A stretch of 64,000 nt of DNA from Mycocentrospora acerina (GCA_022701365.1 JAKUHH010000090.1:329001-393000); one strand, 5' to 3'. Numbered from the stretch's first letter, positions 45,755-57,771 are shown. The notes: a model not told the origin generated them from the sequence alone. Numbers and translations: made by a program.

Positions 45755-46275
45755 GTCGAATATGTCGCAAAGGCAAAGTAATGAAGCGTCGCTGTTTGTA
45801 TAATCCCTCAGTCTGTTTCAATGATTTCAGCAGAGTAGAATGCACAAATCCTGAGTGTCTATCGGCTTGTAGGTGTGATTGGAGACTGACAATGCCGGTC
45901 TGCAGGGTTGCGGATGAAGAACGGAGGAAGGCGAAGGTACGGCGATTGAGATGATAAGCTTTGTGGGGTTCCGTGACGCGGATTGTTATGAAGTGCGGCT
46001 ATTGTAGGCGCCCCGTGATGACTATGCCGACGCATTTACTCCGGAGTACCCCAGACTTTTGACATGGGCGCCGAGGCAGTTTCCCCTTTTGTATTTAGCG
46101 CATTGGTACATTATCCGAGGTCCTGGTTCAACGTTGGTCGCGAAAGTCGCAAAGATCAGTAAGCGACTGAATAAACAAATTAATCTAGCAGTACCTTAAC
46201 ATCCCTTTAGTCCGCATCGATAGTGCTTGCCGTGCACAGTTTCGCCGCCGCCTTCAAACGCTTAACTAGCCCACG
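45755..46275. promoter_or_regulatory. bidirectional promoter with two CCGAGG (FarA/FarB-type) sites
   Basis: 521 bp between the ligase and thioesterase start codons. CCGAGG occurs at 46071-46076 and 46115-46120; its complement CCTCGG is the core bound by the fatty-acid regulators FarA/FarB in Aspergillus. The two sites share orientation and are 44 bp apart. Regulation is inferred from the motif and the two gene functions. Confidence 0.5.
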
Positions 46276-47227
46276 ATGTCTGGATGGGAAGAAGCGACCG
46301 CTGTTCAGCAACTTTCCCCAAACACGTATTCGTGCGTACTGCGCGATGAGTGGTGTATTGGTAGCGGTAGGTCAAACACATAATACGTATGGCCACTTTG
46401 GGTTAATTCACTAACGTTGATCAGTTCCTAATGGCGGTTACGTTACAGGGTGCGTACTTGAGGTAGTGAGAACGCACTTTAGCAGTTCTCTAGCAAAACA
46501 GAATCAGCCACACACGATAGCCCTGCACATCGAGTTTTTGCGACGGACTCAGGCTGGTCCCGCCACATTCAAAGTGGACGATGTTAAGCTCGGTCGACAA
46601 ACCTCAATCGTGCATGTGAGCATGGAGCAAGATGGCCGTCAAGAGGTCATCGTCTATGCGACCAATTCAAACATCGACACAGAAGAGGGATTTAGCTATG
46701 ATACTCAGTATAAGCTAACACCTCTACCGCCTTCAGTTGACCTTGTGAAGCTGGAGCAAAATACGGACCCAAATTGGAAAAGGCAGGACGAGATGCCTTT
46801 TGCGAACTTTAGAAAGGCAACCAAGAGAATCATTTTCCACTTTCCTCGGGATGGGCAAGGGCATTTGAGTATCGCCGATGAATGGATATGCTGGTCTGAC
46901 GGGACAAACTTCACAAACACATCAGTCGGGTTTGTAGCAGATATGTTTCCTCTGATTATTGAGTCGTTGCGGGATCAAAGTCAGGGCCCATTTTGGTATC
47001 CAACTCTGTTGTTGAACCTCGACGTCAAGAAGTCGCTTCCACCAGGAGGAGTTAAGTGGTTGCAGGTCCGTGTCGAAATGAAGAAGATTAGTCGAGGGCG
47101 TATGGATATAGAGGTATTTGTGCACGATGCTGAAGGAGACCTGGTGGCTCTGAGCCACCACGTTGGATTTGTAGTAGATGCATCAAGGAATACGGCTGCG
47201 AGGAGGAAGCCTGACGCTAAGATTTGA
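46276..47227 (+). CDS. acyl-CoA thioesterase-like protein (hotdog fold), PTS1-like end
   Basis: Model join(46276..46366, 46425..47227) gives 297 residues. The splice creates EWCIGSVPNGGYVTGCVLEVV, the typical start of the thioesterase-like superfamily (double hotdog, 4HBT_3/TesB type), followed by IEFLRRTQAGPATFKVDDVKLG. A second hotdog contains ADEWICWSDGTNFTN and LLLNLDVKKSLPPGG. It probably hydrolyses an acyl- or aryl-CoA. The C-terminus DAKI gives the tripeptide AKI, a known variant PTS1. An alternative frame upstream (46223-46414) is not used. It shares a promoter with the PTS1-bearing acyl-CoA ligase. Confidence 0.82.
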
Positions 47228-47575
47228 AGACCAGGATAGAAATAATGATATCTAGTTGGGATGTTTTTTATTGTAGTTTACAATGTCAGGTTTAATGCGG
47301 TGACATGTATACTCAAAGACCTGCAAACATGGCGACCCTGTCAAAGTACAGCTTGTTTCCAAATTAACGCCCCATGATAAGTGACAGCAGAAGATAAAGC
47401 ACAAATAATCACGGATATGTCTAGAGCGTGGAGAATTTTGAGTACGTCACGTGGTCGAAAAATGGGCTGCTGACGGCTAGCGTGCTTGGCAACGCACCTC
47501 GCCTGGACGCGAGAAATCAATATTGGTTTTCTCGCTCTCCGAACTTCAACCCCATCGACAACACCACCCGCCACC
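47228..47575. other. intergenic before eL36 gene
   Basis: 348 bp with no other gene. It includes the promoter of the ribosomal protein gene. Confidence 0.5.
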
Positions 47576-48247
47576 ATGCCGAAGGAAGTCAAGCAGAAGT
47601 CTGGCCTCATTGTCGGCATCAACGCCGGCCACAGTACGTGTGCCTGCCCGCCGCTCTCCGACGACCGCGAACCGACGCAGAGAAGACGATGATGGGAAGC
47701 CAGCAGATGGATGCTAACTCCATGAACAGAGGTCACTCCTAGGACCCCGGCCGCTAGGATCTCGAGGAGGAAGGGTTTCCTTTCCAAGCGCACTGCGTTT
47801 GTTAGGGAGATCACCCGCGAGGTTGCTGGGTACGTTCTGTCCCTACCACTCTGAGGTGGAGGTGATGGTCGACTGCGCAATTACTGCCAGCACTACCAAC
47901 GCCTTTGCTTTAAACTGCATTATGAACATATTTGCTAACATTTGAACTCATAGTCTTGCCCCGTAAGATATTTCGAACCGATCAATCCACGTTCCACCCT
48001 ACTCACATTCACATAGCTACGAGAAGCGTGTCATCGAATTGCTCCGAAACTCCAAGGACAAGCGTGCCCGTCGTCTTGCGAAGAAGAGGGTACGTCTCCT
48101 CGTGCCAGCCGACTGATTAGGCCCGGCCATGCGCATCACAACGAACCTACAACTAACATCACACAGCTCGGTACCTTCGGTCGTGCTAAGAGAAAGGTTG
48201 AGGAGATGACCAACGTCATCGCCGAGTCGAGGCGTGCGGGTCACTAA
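47576..48247 (+). CDS. RPL36: 60S ribosomal protein eL36
   Basis: Model join(47576..47633, 47730..47829, 47954..47962, 48017..48089, 48167..48247) gives 106 residues. Conserved blocks: KSGLIVGINAGH, KVTPRTPAARISRRKGFLSK, FVREITREVAG, YEKRVIELLRNSKDKRARR and EEMTNVIAESRRAGH. Exon 3 is only 9 nt and supplies Leu-Ala-Pro between two introns (124 and 54 bp). Family conservation (VTG-LSP-YE in yeast) requires it. Introns carry GCTAAC or ACTAAC branch points. It is a component of the cytosolic large subunit. Confidence 0.96.
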
Positions 48248-49211
48248 ATTGTTTCATGGGCATGGGATGGAGCAAAATGAGATTGGTTTTTCCGATTCTT
48301 CCAGGGTGTTAGGTCTCTCTTATGGCGGATTGATACGACATTGACTACGGAACGGCCCAACATACCACACAGGGATGACACGATTTCGGAGTATGGCAAT
48401 GGACAATGCGGTTCGCATACCTAGCAGTGTCACACAAACACTATCAAATGTGAAGATCGGTTCACGCCAATGAGGTCTTGGAGAAGCTGCATGCATTGTC
48501 CCTGTGGTGAGCTAACACAGGAATCTAGCGCATTTCGATCGTCATGGCGAATTCGTCTTTCGAACAGTATCGCGATTTAGCGTGACCCTAGCACGGATGT
48601 CAAATTCCAACTCAGCCTTTTTCCATGGCAGTAGTTGGGCCGAGAAGTGCTTACATTGATACGTGCCTTGCTTGGTACCTACTACACGAGCTAGGCGGAG
48701 GTTTAGCTCGTCAGTGGGTAACGAGACTGCTCTTCGCTTCACCCTTGATTTCTGTGAGTATAGCGTAGTGCAGGGGGACTGACATTCCATTTCTCATTTC
48801 ATGATTATTATATTTATGCACTTTACTCGTCGTCACTACGGCAAACCCTAAAGGGTCTCCAAATCTTTTCCACTCGTCACCCAGATTTAGGTACAAAATG
48901 AAAAAAAACTACTTTCTACCTCAAATACTCTTCAATACCAATTGCTATCGCAAGGCCTAAGGCATTCCCATTATATCATCATTAGGGCAACGTGGAATGC
49001 TATCATTCTCCGCTCGTAGTCATTGGTCTACATGACTATCTTGTCCATCTGTCTACGTCTGTAACAGTTGCCTTGCAAACTCTTTATAACCACAAAGTCT
49101 TTCCATTACAAGAGGCAATGGCATCCGCTGCTTCTACAAGACACGCCTACTCGCGATTCGTGCCTTCCAACAATGCAACTGTGACAGGACATTGTTCGGA
49201 GCTGCTACCTG

Positions 49212-49247
<36 letters not shown>

Positions 49248-49530
49248 TCGATAATAATCGTCCTCTTACTACCCATACATTTTCATGCCATCATCAATAC
49301 TGTAGCAAGTATTACTTTCAGTCGTTCTAGAAGTTTACTAGCATTTCCTGTCAAAGATTTATCAAACTGTCACTCACTACACTGGATCTCAACACACATC
49401 TCATTAACCAATAAATTTCGCGCACTTCTCCCATCCTTACTCCAAGCCATCCGCAAGCCTCTTCATTACGTCCCAACTGAGCCAACAACAGAGTTCTCTG
49501 AGTTGAGAGGTTTACTTCATTGTGCCAGCT
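48248..49530. other. intergenic with a (CT)n tract
   Basis: 1.28 kb with no supported gene; the 112-codon frame starting at 48992 is low-complexity across the CT repeat. It contains the eL36 3' UTR and the promoter of the next gene. Confidence 0.5.
49217..49244. repeat. (CT)14 microsatellite
   Basis: Fourteen perfect CT units, a length likely to vary between strains. Confidence 0.95.
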
Positions 49531-51345
49531 ATGTCAGCCGGATTTGCAGCCTTTGGGCCCATGCCTAATACTGGAATCCCTCATATTGTAGCTACCTCCT
49601 CAGAGGCTAGTTCTGGTCGTAGACGTACTGGGTCTGCCATATGCCAGTACCTCAAACTAGAGCCTCGCCTCACACTCCATCAAGTCCCGTTTCATTTTGA
49701 GTTTCCTTCATCTCCAATCCAACACACAGTTGAACTGGCGCAGTTTCTCAAGCTTGTGCTCATCGAAGCGGCCGAAGTAGATTTCAACGAAGATTTTGAA
49801 ACGAGGGGATATTGGAACGAGGAAAAGAAGATGGAGATGCCAAAACCAAGCGGTACAGGCGAGGAAGCCAGCATTCGGGTTACCAAGATGCATGCAATCC
49901 ACAACGGAAGTCGGTGGCTTGTTCAGAGATCGCTCCACAGTGAACTTGATATCTCCTTTGGAGAGCTGGACGACGTTCTCAGAGTCAATCATATCCCGGA
50001 TGAGATGGTGTATACTCCTGAAATGTACGACGCCAATGAACTTCTAGTCTGGGATCAAAGAATCCTAAGCCAAGCCACAAAAACCTTTAAGAAGGAATTG
50101 GAGGCTACCGATGTGGCAATGCAAAGTGAGTTGATTTGTCTTTATGAGGTTGCCACGAGCGACTAAAAATGATTTTTGCGTTACAGTGTACAACGAGTGT
50201 TTAGGATATCACTTTCTTGTGTTAAATGCAATTGACAAGCCATAGTATTCCAGCAATTCTACGATATGCCACCACCAAACCATGGGCTTGGTCGCACGCA
50301 CGACCGCGTTTATCATATCCTTGTTCTCTCGGCCAAAGTACGACATGATGTTGAAGGTTCTCAAACCCAAAGTAAATCTTTTGTTATTCGACTACCTATC
50401 GATATCAGGTCATTCAGTGGTGTCACCAGCATGATGAGTCGAAGTCACATAAGAGGAAATCGCTACTATTTTTCCATGGATGACCAGACAGGAGGACCAC
50501 AGCCGAACGAAGTACAGCAAAATAAGCAGGGATCGAAGCTGGTTGAAGGTACCTATGTTTCCATGCAACGGTTAAGCAGGCCAGAGAATACGGTATTAGG
50601 GGAAAATCAATGGGAAAAGATGACACGTGCTGAAGAGGGAGGCGCTTCGCGCTTTCAACTGGTTGGTACTCGATCTCACCTTACCAAGTTTATGGGCGCA
50701 GAAGATGTATACCGCGTTATCCGATATATTGCAAAGATGAGGATAGCCGATCAGAAGCTTGTGAGAGCTAGAGCAAGGGATGTCCCAAACGCACTGGTTG
50801 GGACAGTTGGATGCTAGGGGAACAACGCCCAGGGGAAACGCAAGCAAGCAGCACATCATGATCTTATCAATATGCGTTCCAGAGCAGGACCGTCCCAGAG
50901 TAGAAATCAACGGAAAGGTGGGCAGCTCACATTAGTTAGGGAGCTTGAAGCGCGAGAGGAGGCAAAAGAGGTAGAGGCGCAGCGGGATCGGGGGCAGCAG
51001 CAACTAGAGTCGAGCATAACCAAACGCTTCGCTCGCAAAGCATGGATATCGATAAAAGGAAAGTTCAGAAAACGAACACTCTACGCGCTCATAGTGTCAC
51101 CTTCGGGACCATCAGAGACGACTGCTAAGGCAACTGAGGATAAGAAGACACAGCTTGTGCCATCGTGCATATACCCACGTGGAAGTCGCGCGCTGGCGTT
51201 TGAAAGTACAAGCACGAGTCCCGCGCGAGCGTTATCGAACGCGAAGAAGGCTGAAATACCAGAGGAGGATCCATTTGCAGATCCACCGGAAAGCAGAGAA
51301 GTAACAGACGCGACCAGACTGATTGATGTTGAAAAGGACGAGTGA
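49531..51345 (+). CDS. DUF3074-like START-domain protein with charged C-terminus
   Basis: Model join(49531..50125, 50246..50760, 50818..51345) gives 545 residues. The first 370 residues resemble the fungal DUF3074 family: WLVQRSLHSE and FGELDDVLRVNH, then RVYHILVLSAKV, SKSFVIRLPIDI, GTYVSMQRLSRPE and QWEKMTRAEEGGASRF. The family is START-like, so binding of a lipid or other hydrophobic ligand is possible. The last 176 residues are charged and low-complexity. Intron 2 (57 bp, GTGAGA donor, GCTAG acceptor) is a multiple of three and contains an in-frame TAG. Reading through it gives a protein that stops at 50817, so the spliced form is preferred because the frame stays open for 176 codons beyond. 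The family call is by pattern only. Confidence 0.65.
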
Positions 51346-51373
51346 AAAAAACGGGTAATGTCTTGTAGAACTT

Positions 51374-51601
51374 GGGGGGNNNNNNNNNNNNNNNNNNNNN
51401 NNNNNNNNNNNNNNNNNNNNNNNNNNNNNNNNNNNNNNNNNNNNNNNNNNNNNNNNNNNNNNNNNNNNNNNNNNNNNNNNNNNNNNNNNNNNNNNNNNNN
51501 NNNNNNNNNNNNNNNNNNNNNNNNNNNNNNNNNNNNNNNNNNNNNNNNNNNNNNNNNNNNNNNNNNNNNNNNNNNNNNNNGGGGGGGGGGGGGGGGGGGG
51601 G
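51374..51601. other. assembly gap flanked by poly-G
   Basis: About 200 N (51380-51580) lie between G6 and G21. The real sequence is probably a long G/C homopolymer or hard GC structure at which assembly failed. Frames crossing it are artefacts. Confidence 0.95.
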
Positions 51602-52120
51602 TGTTAGTGGTGAGGTACTGTACAATCGGTAACTTAGCTGAGGCCCTGACGTGGCGAGATGAAATCATACATTTATACATGATGTGCTTCACAGCATGAC
51701 TGAAGCCTCGGTGTTTACAACTAGGGCAGTGTGGTCTGGGTTTCGTTGACAGGTAGAGCTAGAACAGTTGCGGGATGATGGAGCGGGGCGGATCCACTCG
51801 ATGCTCCTCCAGGGTCCAACACTGCGCTTCCAGCTGCCTTCAGCTGAGCCTCACCCAAGGCCAATACGGATACGCTCCTGTTTAGTTTCTGCCTCCAGTA
51901 TCTACACTCCAATACCATCTTCTTTCTCGCGCCATCTCTGTGCTGGCTTGCGCCTTTGCTGTGCTTCTGCGTGTGGCCTCGTCAGGTGGTGACATTCTAT
52001 TAATACACACAACAGCCCAGCGCATGCTACGAACGCGTGCATCCAACTTCCAGCGTGACATTCTGAACGTCGAGGTCTAAAGAAGCAACTTGAGAGAGCC
52101 TTCCAGCAAGAACATCAACC
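51602..52120. other. intergenic, nothing recognised
   Basis: 519 bp between the gap and the large Q-rich gene. Promoter of the latter; no gene. Confidence 0.5.
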
Positions 52121-55100
52121 ATGCAGGGCTACAATCCACCGCCCCCGCCGCCGGGGTACGCGCGACCAGGCAGCACGACGAGCTTCAGTGCGCAGCACCC
52201 GCCTCCCTTGCCCCCGCGACAGCAGAGTATGTGTTCTGGCGACTCTCGAATCGTGGCAGTCTGGTGATCTGACGCTCCAACGCAGCTCCTTCCGGGTACC
52301 AGTCCATGGCCCCACCACCGGCACACAATCAATGGGCATCCCCAATCCAGGCGCAAGCCCCAAGTGCACCGTGGAACCAGCCACAGCAGCAGCAGCAGCA
52401 GGCAGCGGGCGGGTACAACCCAGGCACATATGGTGCGATGCCTGGAGGCTATGTGCAGGGACATCAGGTAGGCCTGTGACGAGGATACATGAATAGAGCA
52501 CCAGGGCTGACGCTCTGCGCAATAGGCACCCTCGAACCCATATGCCCCTCAGCAGCAGCATGATATGCCTCCTCCACCGCCACCCAAGCCACCGGGCTTT
52601 TCAGGAGCACCCCAGCAGCAGCAGAGTGTGCAGAGTTGGCCTCAACAACCGCAGCAGAATGCGGGCTTCGCACCATACAACCAGCACGGAGGATACCCTG
52701 CTCAAGGCACACCACAACAGCCCTACAGTGCTACTGCGCCGCCGCCTCCCTCAGATACACCAGGAGCATATGGAGGATACTCGAGTCCCCCACCAGGACT
52801 GCCTCATCAACCTCCCCCGCCAGTCATGAGTCCTAACGAGCAACACCCCGCATACATACCCCCTTCTCTGTCTGGGCAGGGTGTGCAAGCCTATATGCCC
52901 GCAAATACTAACCCCATGCCGGGTATGTATGTGCCTCCTCCACCAGATGTTCCCGCATGGCAGCAAGCGATGCATGCCCCGCTTCAAGGCACCACGAAGA
53001 AGTTCAAGTACACAAAACCGAACGTCGATCCCAGTTTCCACGCACAGGGGTATCAGGGTGTGCAGCCGCCGCAACCCTATGGTCAGTATAGTCAGCCGGC
53101 TGCACAGCCGCCGCCAGGTCAGTATCAGTATGGGGGGACACCACAAGAGCAATACGCGCAGCCTGAGCAACCACCCCAAGGTCCATACGACTCATCATAC
53201 CAGCAGCAGCAACAGCAGCAGCAGCAACAGCAGCAACAACAACAACAGCAACAGCAGCAATATCCAACCCAATACCAGCAACAGCAGCAATACAACCAGA
53301 CTCCTCTAGACCAGCAAACGCAACAGCCAGGACAATACCCTCAACAACAACAAAGCCAATGGCAGCCTCCAGCGCCAGTGGATCAAGGATATGGCCAGCA
53401 GCAACAAAACACACAACCACCGTATGGATCTCAGCAGCAACAATGGCAGCCTGGGCATCAAGCGCATAATTCAGTCCCAGGACAACAGCATTCTCAAGTA
53501 CCGGGTCAAGGGATAGAAGCACCAAAGCCCATCGATGGTCGCACTGGAACAACCACTCCCAACTTTGTTTCCCAACCGAGCCCACTGAGTCAGCCTGTGT
53601 CTCCTGTTGTCAATCGATACAATGTGAACTCAGTTTCCGGTCATCACCCTGGTCGTACAGATTCTATTGGCTCTGCCGCACTTGCCAATCTCCATTCACA
53701 ACGTACAGAAGACAGAACCGACTCACCAAAGCCCCCTCCAGCGAAGATTCCGACACCTCCTCCGCCTCGAGATGACCATTCAAGGTTTAGTGCTTTAGCA
53801 AGTGGAAATCCTTCGGACTGGGAGCACTTTGGTGCTGATCATGAGATTGATGATGAAGAACTCTTTGGTGTGAAGGACGAGAAGAAAAAGGTGGAGCCCC
53901 TGAACTCACATAGTGTGGAGCTTCCGGCCGAGGTCCCTTCTCCGCCATCGCACGGCTGGCCAAGTCCGGCTCAACAACCCGCTCCGTTGAACTTGGGAGA
54001 CAGAAGGGATACTTACCAGCCGACACCGGAACTCGCTGCGGTCAGCCCTGCGCATGCTCAGTCATTCGTCCAACCCCCACCTCTTCCGCAGCAACAATCA
54101 CAACATCAGTCACAGCCTGCGGGTTTCGTTATGAATGACGGAGGCTGGCCCGCACATTCGATTCCAACGGAGTCAAGAGATCAACCGTCAGGCCAGCCTC
54201 CTCAGCAACCTTTGTACGTGGCAACAGGTCCTGCTGCGAACAATGGTGGTTGGGGAGCCACTCAACCCACTCCGACCCAGGCGTCAAGTACTTGGAACAC
54301 TCAAGCTAGCGAAAAACATGCCACCGAGCTTAAGGCGAAAGATGAAGAAATGGATCGTTTCAGGGCCGAATCTCAGAAGGAGAAGGCTACTCTTAGCGCT
54401 GAGATCAAACAGCTCAAGGCCGGTGTGGCGGCTGCTGCAACGTACGCTATAGACTTGAAGGTAAAGGAAGAAGCCCTTGAGTCTCTGCGAACGGAAACTG
54501 GGAATGAGAAGGCGAGCCTTCATGCTGAAATCGAGAGAATCAGAGCTGAGATGGAGAGAATCAGTGCCGAGAGTGAGAGCATAAGAGCTGAGAACCAAAG
54601 TGTCAAAGCAGAGAGCGAAAGGCTCAAGGCTGATGCTGAGACTGCTGGAACTCATACGGCAAGCGAGAAGCATGTCTTGGTTGAGCAGATTGAGTCAATG
54701 ACAGTTGCGGCGCAGTTGGCACAAACTAACGCAGAGGCTTCAACTAGAGATAAAGACGTCACGATTGAACGACTCCGTGAAGATGCTGAGGGCAAAGAGG
54801 ATACTATCAAAGAGCGCGATGCTGCGATTGCGGATTTGAAACGTCAACTTGAAACGGAGAAAGCCAAGGAACCCCCCAAGCCCACTGCTGCGAGCCTTAT
54901 TCCTGATATCGATCCATGGTACGCAGGATCGTTGGAGAGGTACATTGAAATGCTTCGTATCGAGGCAGGAGAGCTACAGGTTGAAGATAAGATCAGGACT
55001 TTCAGAGCTTTCATGAAAGCTGAGTCGGGCATTAGAGGCATCGAGTACTATGATGCCCCACCCCAAGCTCCAGCAGTTGAGCCTACGGTGGCGCATCAGT

Positions 55101-56875
55101 CAGAGCGTTTTGTTCCCTCCAGTGGTACAGCCACTCCTCCATCTTCAAAACAAGCCTTGAGTATTCAGGTGCCACAAGCGCTGCCAGCCGAGGATGAGGA
55201 TGATTACGACTATAGTCCCGGGGGAAGACCTGTCCTAAAGCGAAAGCTTACTCTTCCGCTAAATGAACCTGTCAACACCTCCGCACAATCGACCACTATC
55301 CTAACTCCAACAAGCTCGGTCGACGACGATTCGAACAAAACCCCAATTCAACCTCCTCCTGAAGAGCCTTTGCAACCACAGTACAAAGCTTATGTGCCAC
55401 CTACAGGTATATCGCACGATTCTGCAGTTCCACCTCATAGGCAATCGGTATCGTTCTCCAATGTCCAAGTCGTGCCTTTGCCAATGGGAGCCGGTAAAGG
55501 CCATGACGAGATCTTCTTTGAAACCTCAGGGCCGCAGGCACCGAGGACTCTGAGCAGAAACCAGAGCAGTGACAGTGATACAGCCGAAATTCCGGTTCCA
55601 GCGCCCCTGAGTTTTGGTTCCCAGCGGCCATCTTCTACAGCTCCGCCACCAAAAAAGGATCCACCAAAAGGTCTGGCTGACTTGCTACCTGCCCAAATCG
55701 CAACTCCCGCATCCAGTCGTCCCGTAGAAGAGATCCGTACTAAGAGCGCAAATTTCAAATCCTCTTCCGATAAAATCGATGAGTCGATCAAGGCATGGGA
55801 AAAATCCGCGTCTCTTGCCCGCCGGAAGAGAGACGATGCGCGTCGTGAGCGTCGTGAAGACAACGAAGAACGTAATGATGACTTGTTCAACTCCGACGAG
55901 ATTTCGTATGCCAAGATGAAGCAGTTGGAAGAAGAATTTGAGAAGAAGGAAGCCGAGCTCAAAGCGCAGGAAGATCGAGCAGAGTACCAGGACTACGTTG
56001 AAACAGTCTTTGACAAGGTATACAGTGATCTCCAGGCTGAGATTAAGGCCCTGGCGGACCTCTGCATTGAAACGGAGAACCTGCTCCAAGACTCTGAAAC
56101 CGGCATCAAGAGCCTCGAAAATAGCTCCTTACCAAGCGCGACAGACTGCCTCCTTCTCCTCACTAGCATACACGCGCAAATCGAAACCAATCATGCTCTT
56201 GTTGCCCAAGCTGTCGCAGACCGCAACAAGCACTACAAGAAGACCGAAATCCAACCTCTCAACGCAGCACGAAACTTTGCAAAGATGAAATCTGTAGAGC
56301 AACACTTTGCTGCTGCAGAGAAACAAGCTATCGCCACAGCTAAGAATGACAAAACTGCTCGTCTAGGAACGCTATACAAGTTGGTTGAAGATGTCGTTGT
56401 CGAAGCAGTGAGCGTCGAACAAGGCGAGATAGACCGCATCGTCGCGGCTCTGCGCGCCCTCAATGAGAACAAAATTGACACCACAGTCACCTCGACTCTC
56501 CTCGACCACGCACAAACTACGCTCTCTCTCCTCGAAAACTCGTCAAAAGCCCTCCTCGCTCTGGTTAACGATCTGGAAGTCCAACTCAACGCTGCAGTCT
56601 TTGACGCGGATACAGCGCAAGCGGTGGCTGAGGGGGCGGACGCGGATCGAGTTAAGCAATTGGAGACGGGCAGGGCCGAGGAAGAGAAGAAATTGAAGGA
56701 GGAGTTTGCACGAAGGGTGGGAGTTTTGAAACAGAATGGTGAGGAAGTAAAGGGTTTAGTGGAAGAACTGAAGGGGAAAGTGGGGAAAGATGGAAAGGAA
56801 GAGAATGAAGAAGGAGAGAAGGAGAAGAGGATGAGGACGGCTTTGGAAGAGGCCAAGAGGAGGAATGGACATTAG
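52121..56875 (+). CDS. large Pro/Gln-rich coiled-coil protein
   Basis: Model join(52121..52226, 52286..52467, 52526..56875) gives 1545 residues. I do not recognise a named function. Residues 1 to about 660 are Pro/Gln/Gly/Tyr-rich, prion-like, with a run of 20 Gln. There is a short conserved-looking KKFKYTKPNVDPSFH near 235. About 680-860 is a long coiled coil with repeating blocks (IRAEMERISAESESIRAE). Then comes a segment DIDPWYAGSLERYIEMLR, a Ser/Pro linker, and a second coiled coil from about 1180 (KMKQLEEEFEKKEAELKAQEDRAEY) running close to the end. Similar low-complexity proteins are sometimes labelled 'RNA polymerase Rpb1 C-terminal repeat' in fungi, but no YSPTSPS repeat is present. 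A scaffold role in condensates or trafficking is conceivable. Both small introns have clean GT-AG ends and keep the repeat character. Confidence 0.85.
53201..53260 (+). repeat. CAG/CAA tract encoding 20 glutamines
   Basis: Twenty uninterrupted Gln codons, a mix of CAG and CAA, inside the Q-rich N-terminus. Further shorter Gln runs follow. Confidence 0.95.
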
Positions 56876-57771
56876 CGGGAGAATGGATTGGTTTAAGTTG
56901 ATTCATGTTATTTGTATGTATGTAGGGTTCCATATGGTTTGCAGCAAGGACGTTTTAATACCTCTATATTGATTTTTTTTTCATTCTAATGTGTAGTTTC
57001 CATCTTAGACTGTTGCTATTCGCAAGCGAATAAACATTTATCAATACATGACTGTAATATTCCCCCTTCCATCTTGCTACTAGTAGCTCGAATCAACAAC
57101 CAGTGAGTCTATCGGATATGCATACGATGTAACTGCTTCAGCATGACAAGTGCGTGCGCGTAAGCCCTTACAGTTGGAGAGTTTTTTCACACATGCATAC
57201 GAGTTCTGAGTTGAAAGATGCTTGAGATCCACGAACCACTGACGTAATCCAATAAGAGGACAATGGGAAAAAAGCCAGCAAATAAATGTAGGTCAAGTCA
57301 AGTCAAGTCAAGACGAGAAGAAAAAATAGACGTGATTGATATATCGCACTGCATTAATCTCTCTCTCCCTCTTCCACTCTCGTCCTCTTTCCCCCTCTCC
57401 TCCATATTAAACCCTCTCTCCGCCTGGATTACAGGCGAGAAGTAAAACGCGCAACGAAAAAAAAAACAATTTCCACAAACTTCCCAATATCTGCGTGGTT
57501 TGATATTGCGAGGTCAAAGTCCGAGTCCAATTCCAGGGGGATATCATAAACAGACCGTGTGAAGGAAGAAAAACATAACTTGGGAATAAACTAAACTTGC
57601 AAGAGTGCCCTGCCATGTCATCCTATCGATTCTAATGGTCTTTCCAAACCGCTCGGCAAGTTGGCTCGAGGACAGAGAGGGTGGCAGATGGCTAGTCTCG
57701 AGTATGAGTGGATTGTAGTACTGGCACTTCCAGCCAGCCAGCAGCAGCAGCAAGAAAATGTAGCTCTGCAC
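56876..57771. other. convergent intergenic region with (GTCAA)4
   Basis: 896 bp between the 3' ends of the coiled-coil and DUF3602 genes. GTCAA is repeated four times at 57292-57311, and a pyrimidine-rich tract follows at about 57360-57420. No gene. Confidence 0.55.

Noticed and set aside
50815..50817. In-frame TAG taken as stop-codon readthrough or a nonsense mutation
   Set aside because: The TAG is the 3' end of a regular 57 bp intron (GTGAGA ... GCTAG) that keeps the frame, which explains the open frame beyond it.
51081..51699. Open frames of 86-203 codons crossing the N gap
   Set aside because: They exist only because N bases are read as open; poly-G translates to Gly/Pro runs.
53201..53260. 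CAG/CAA run as a CRISPR-like or satellite array
   Set aside because: It is a Gln codon run in a coding exon. No spaced direct repeats of CRISPR type were seen anywhere in this eukaryotic window.
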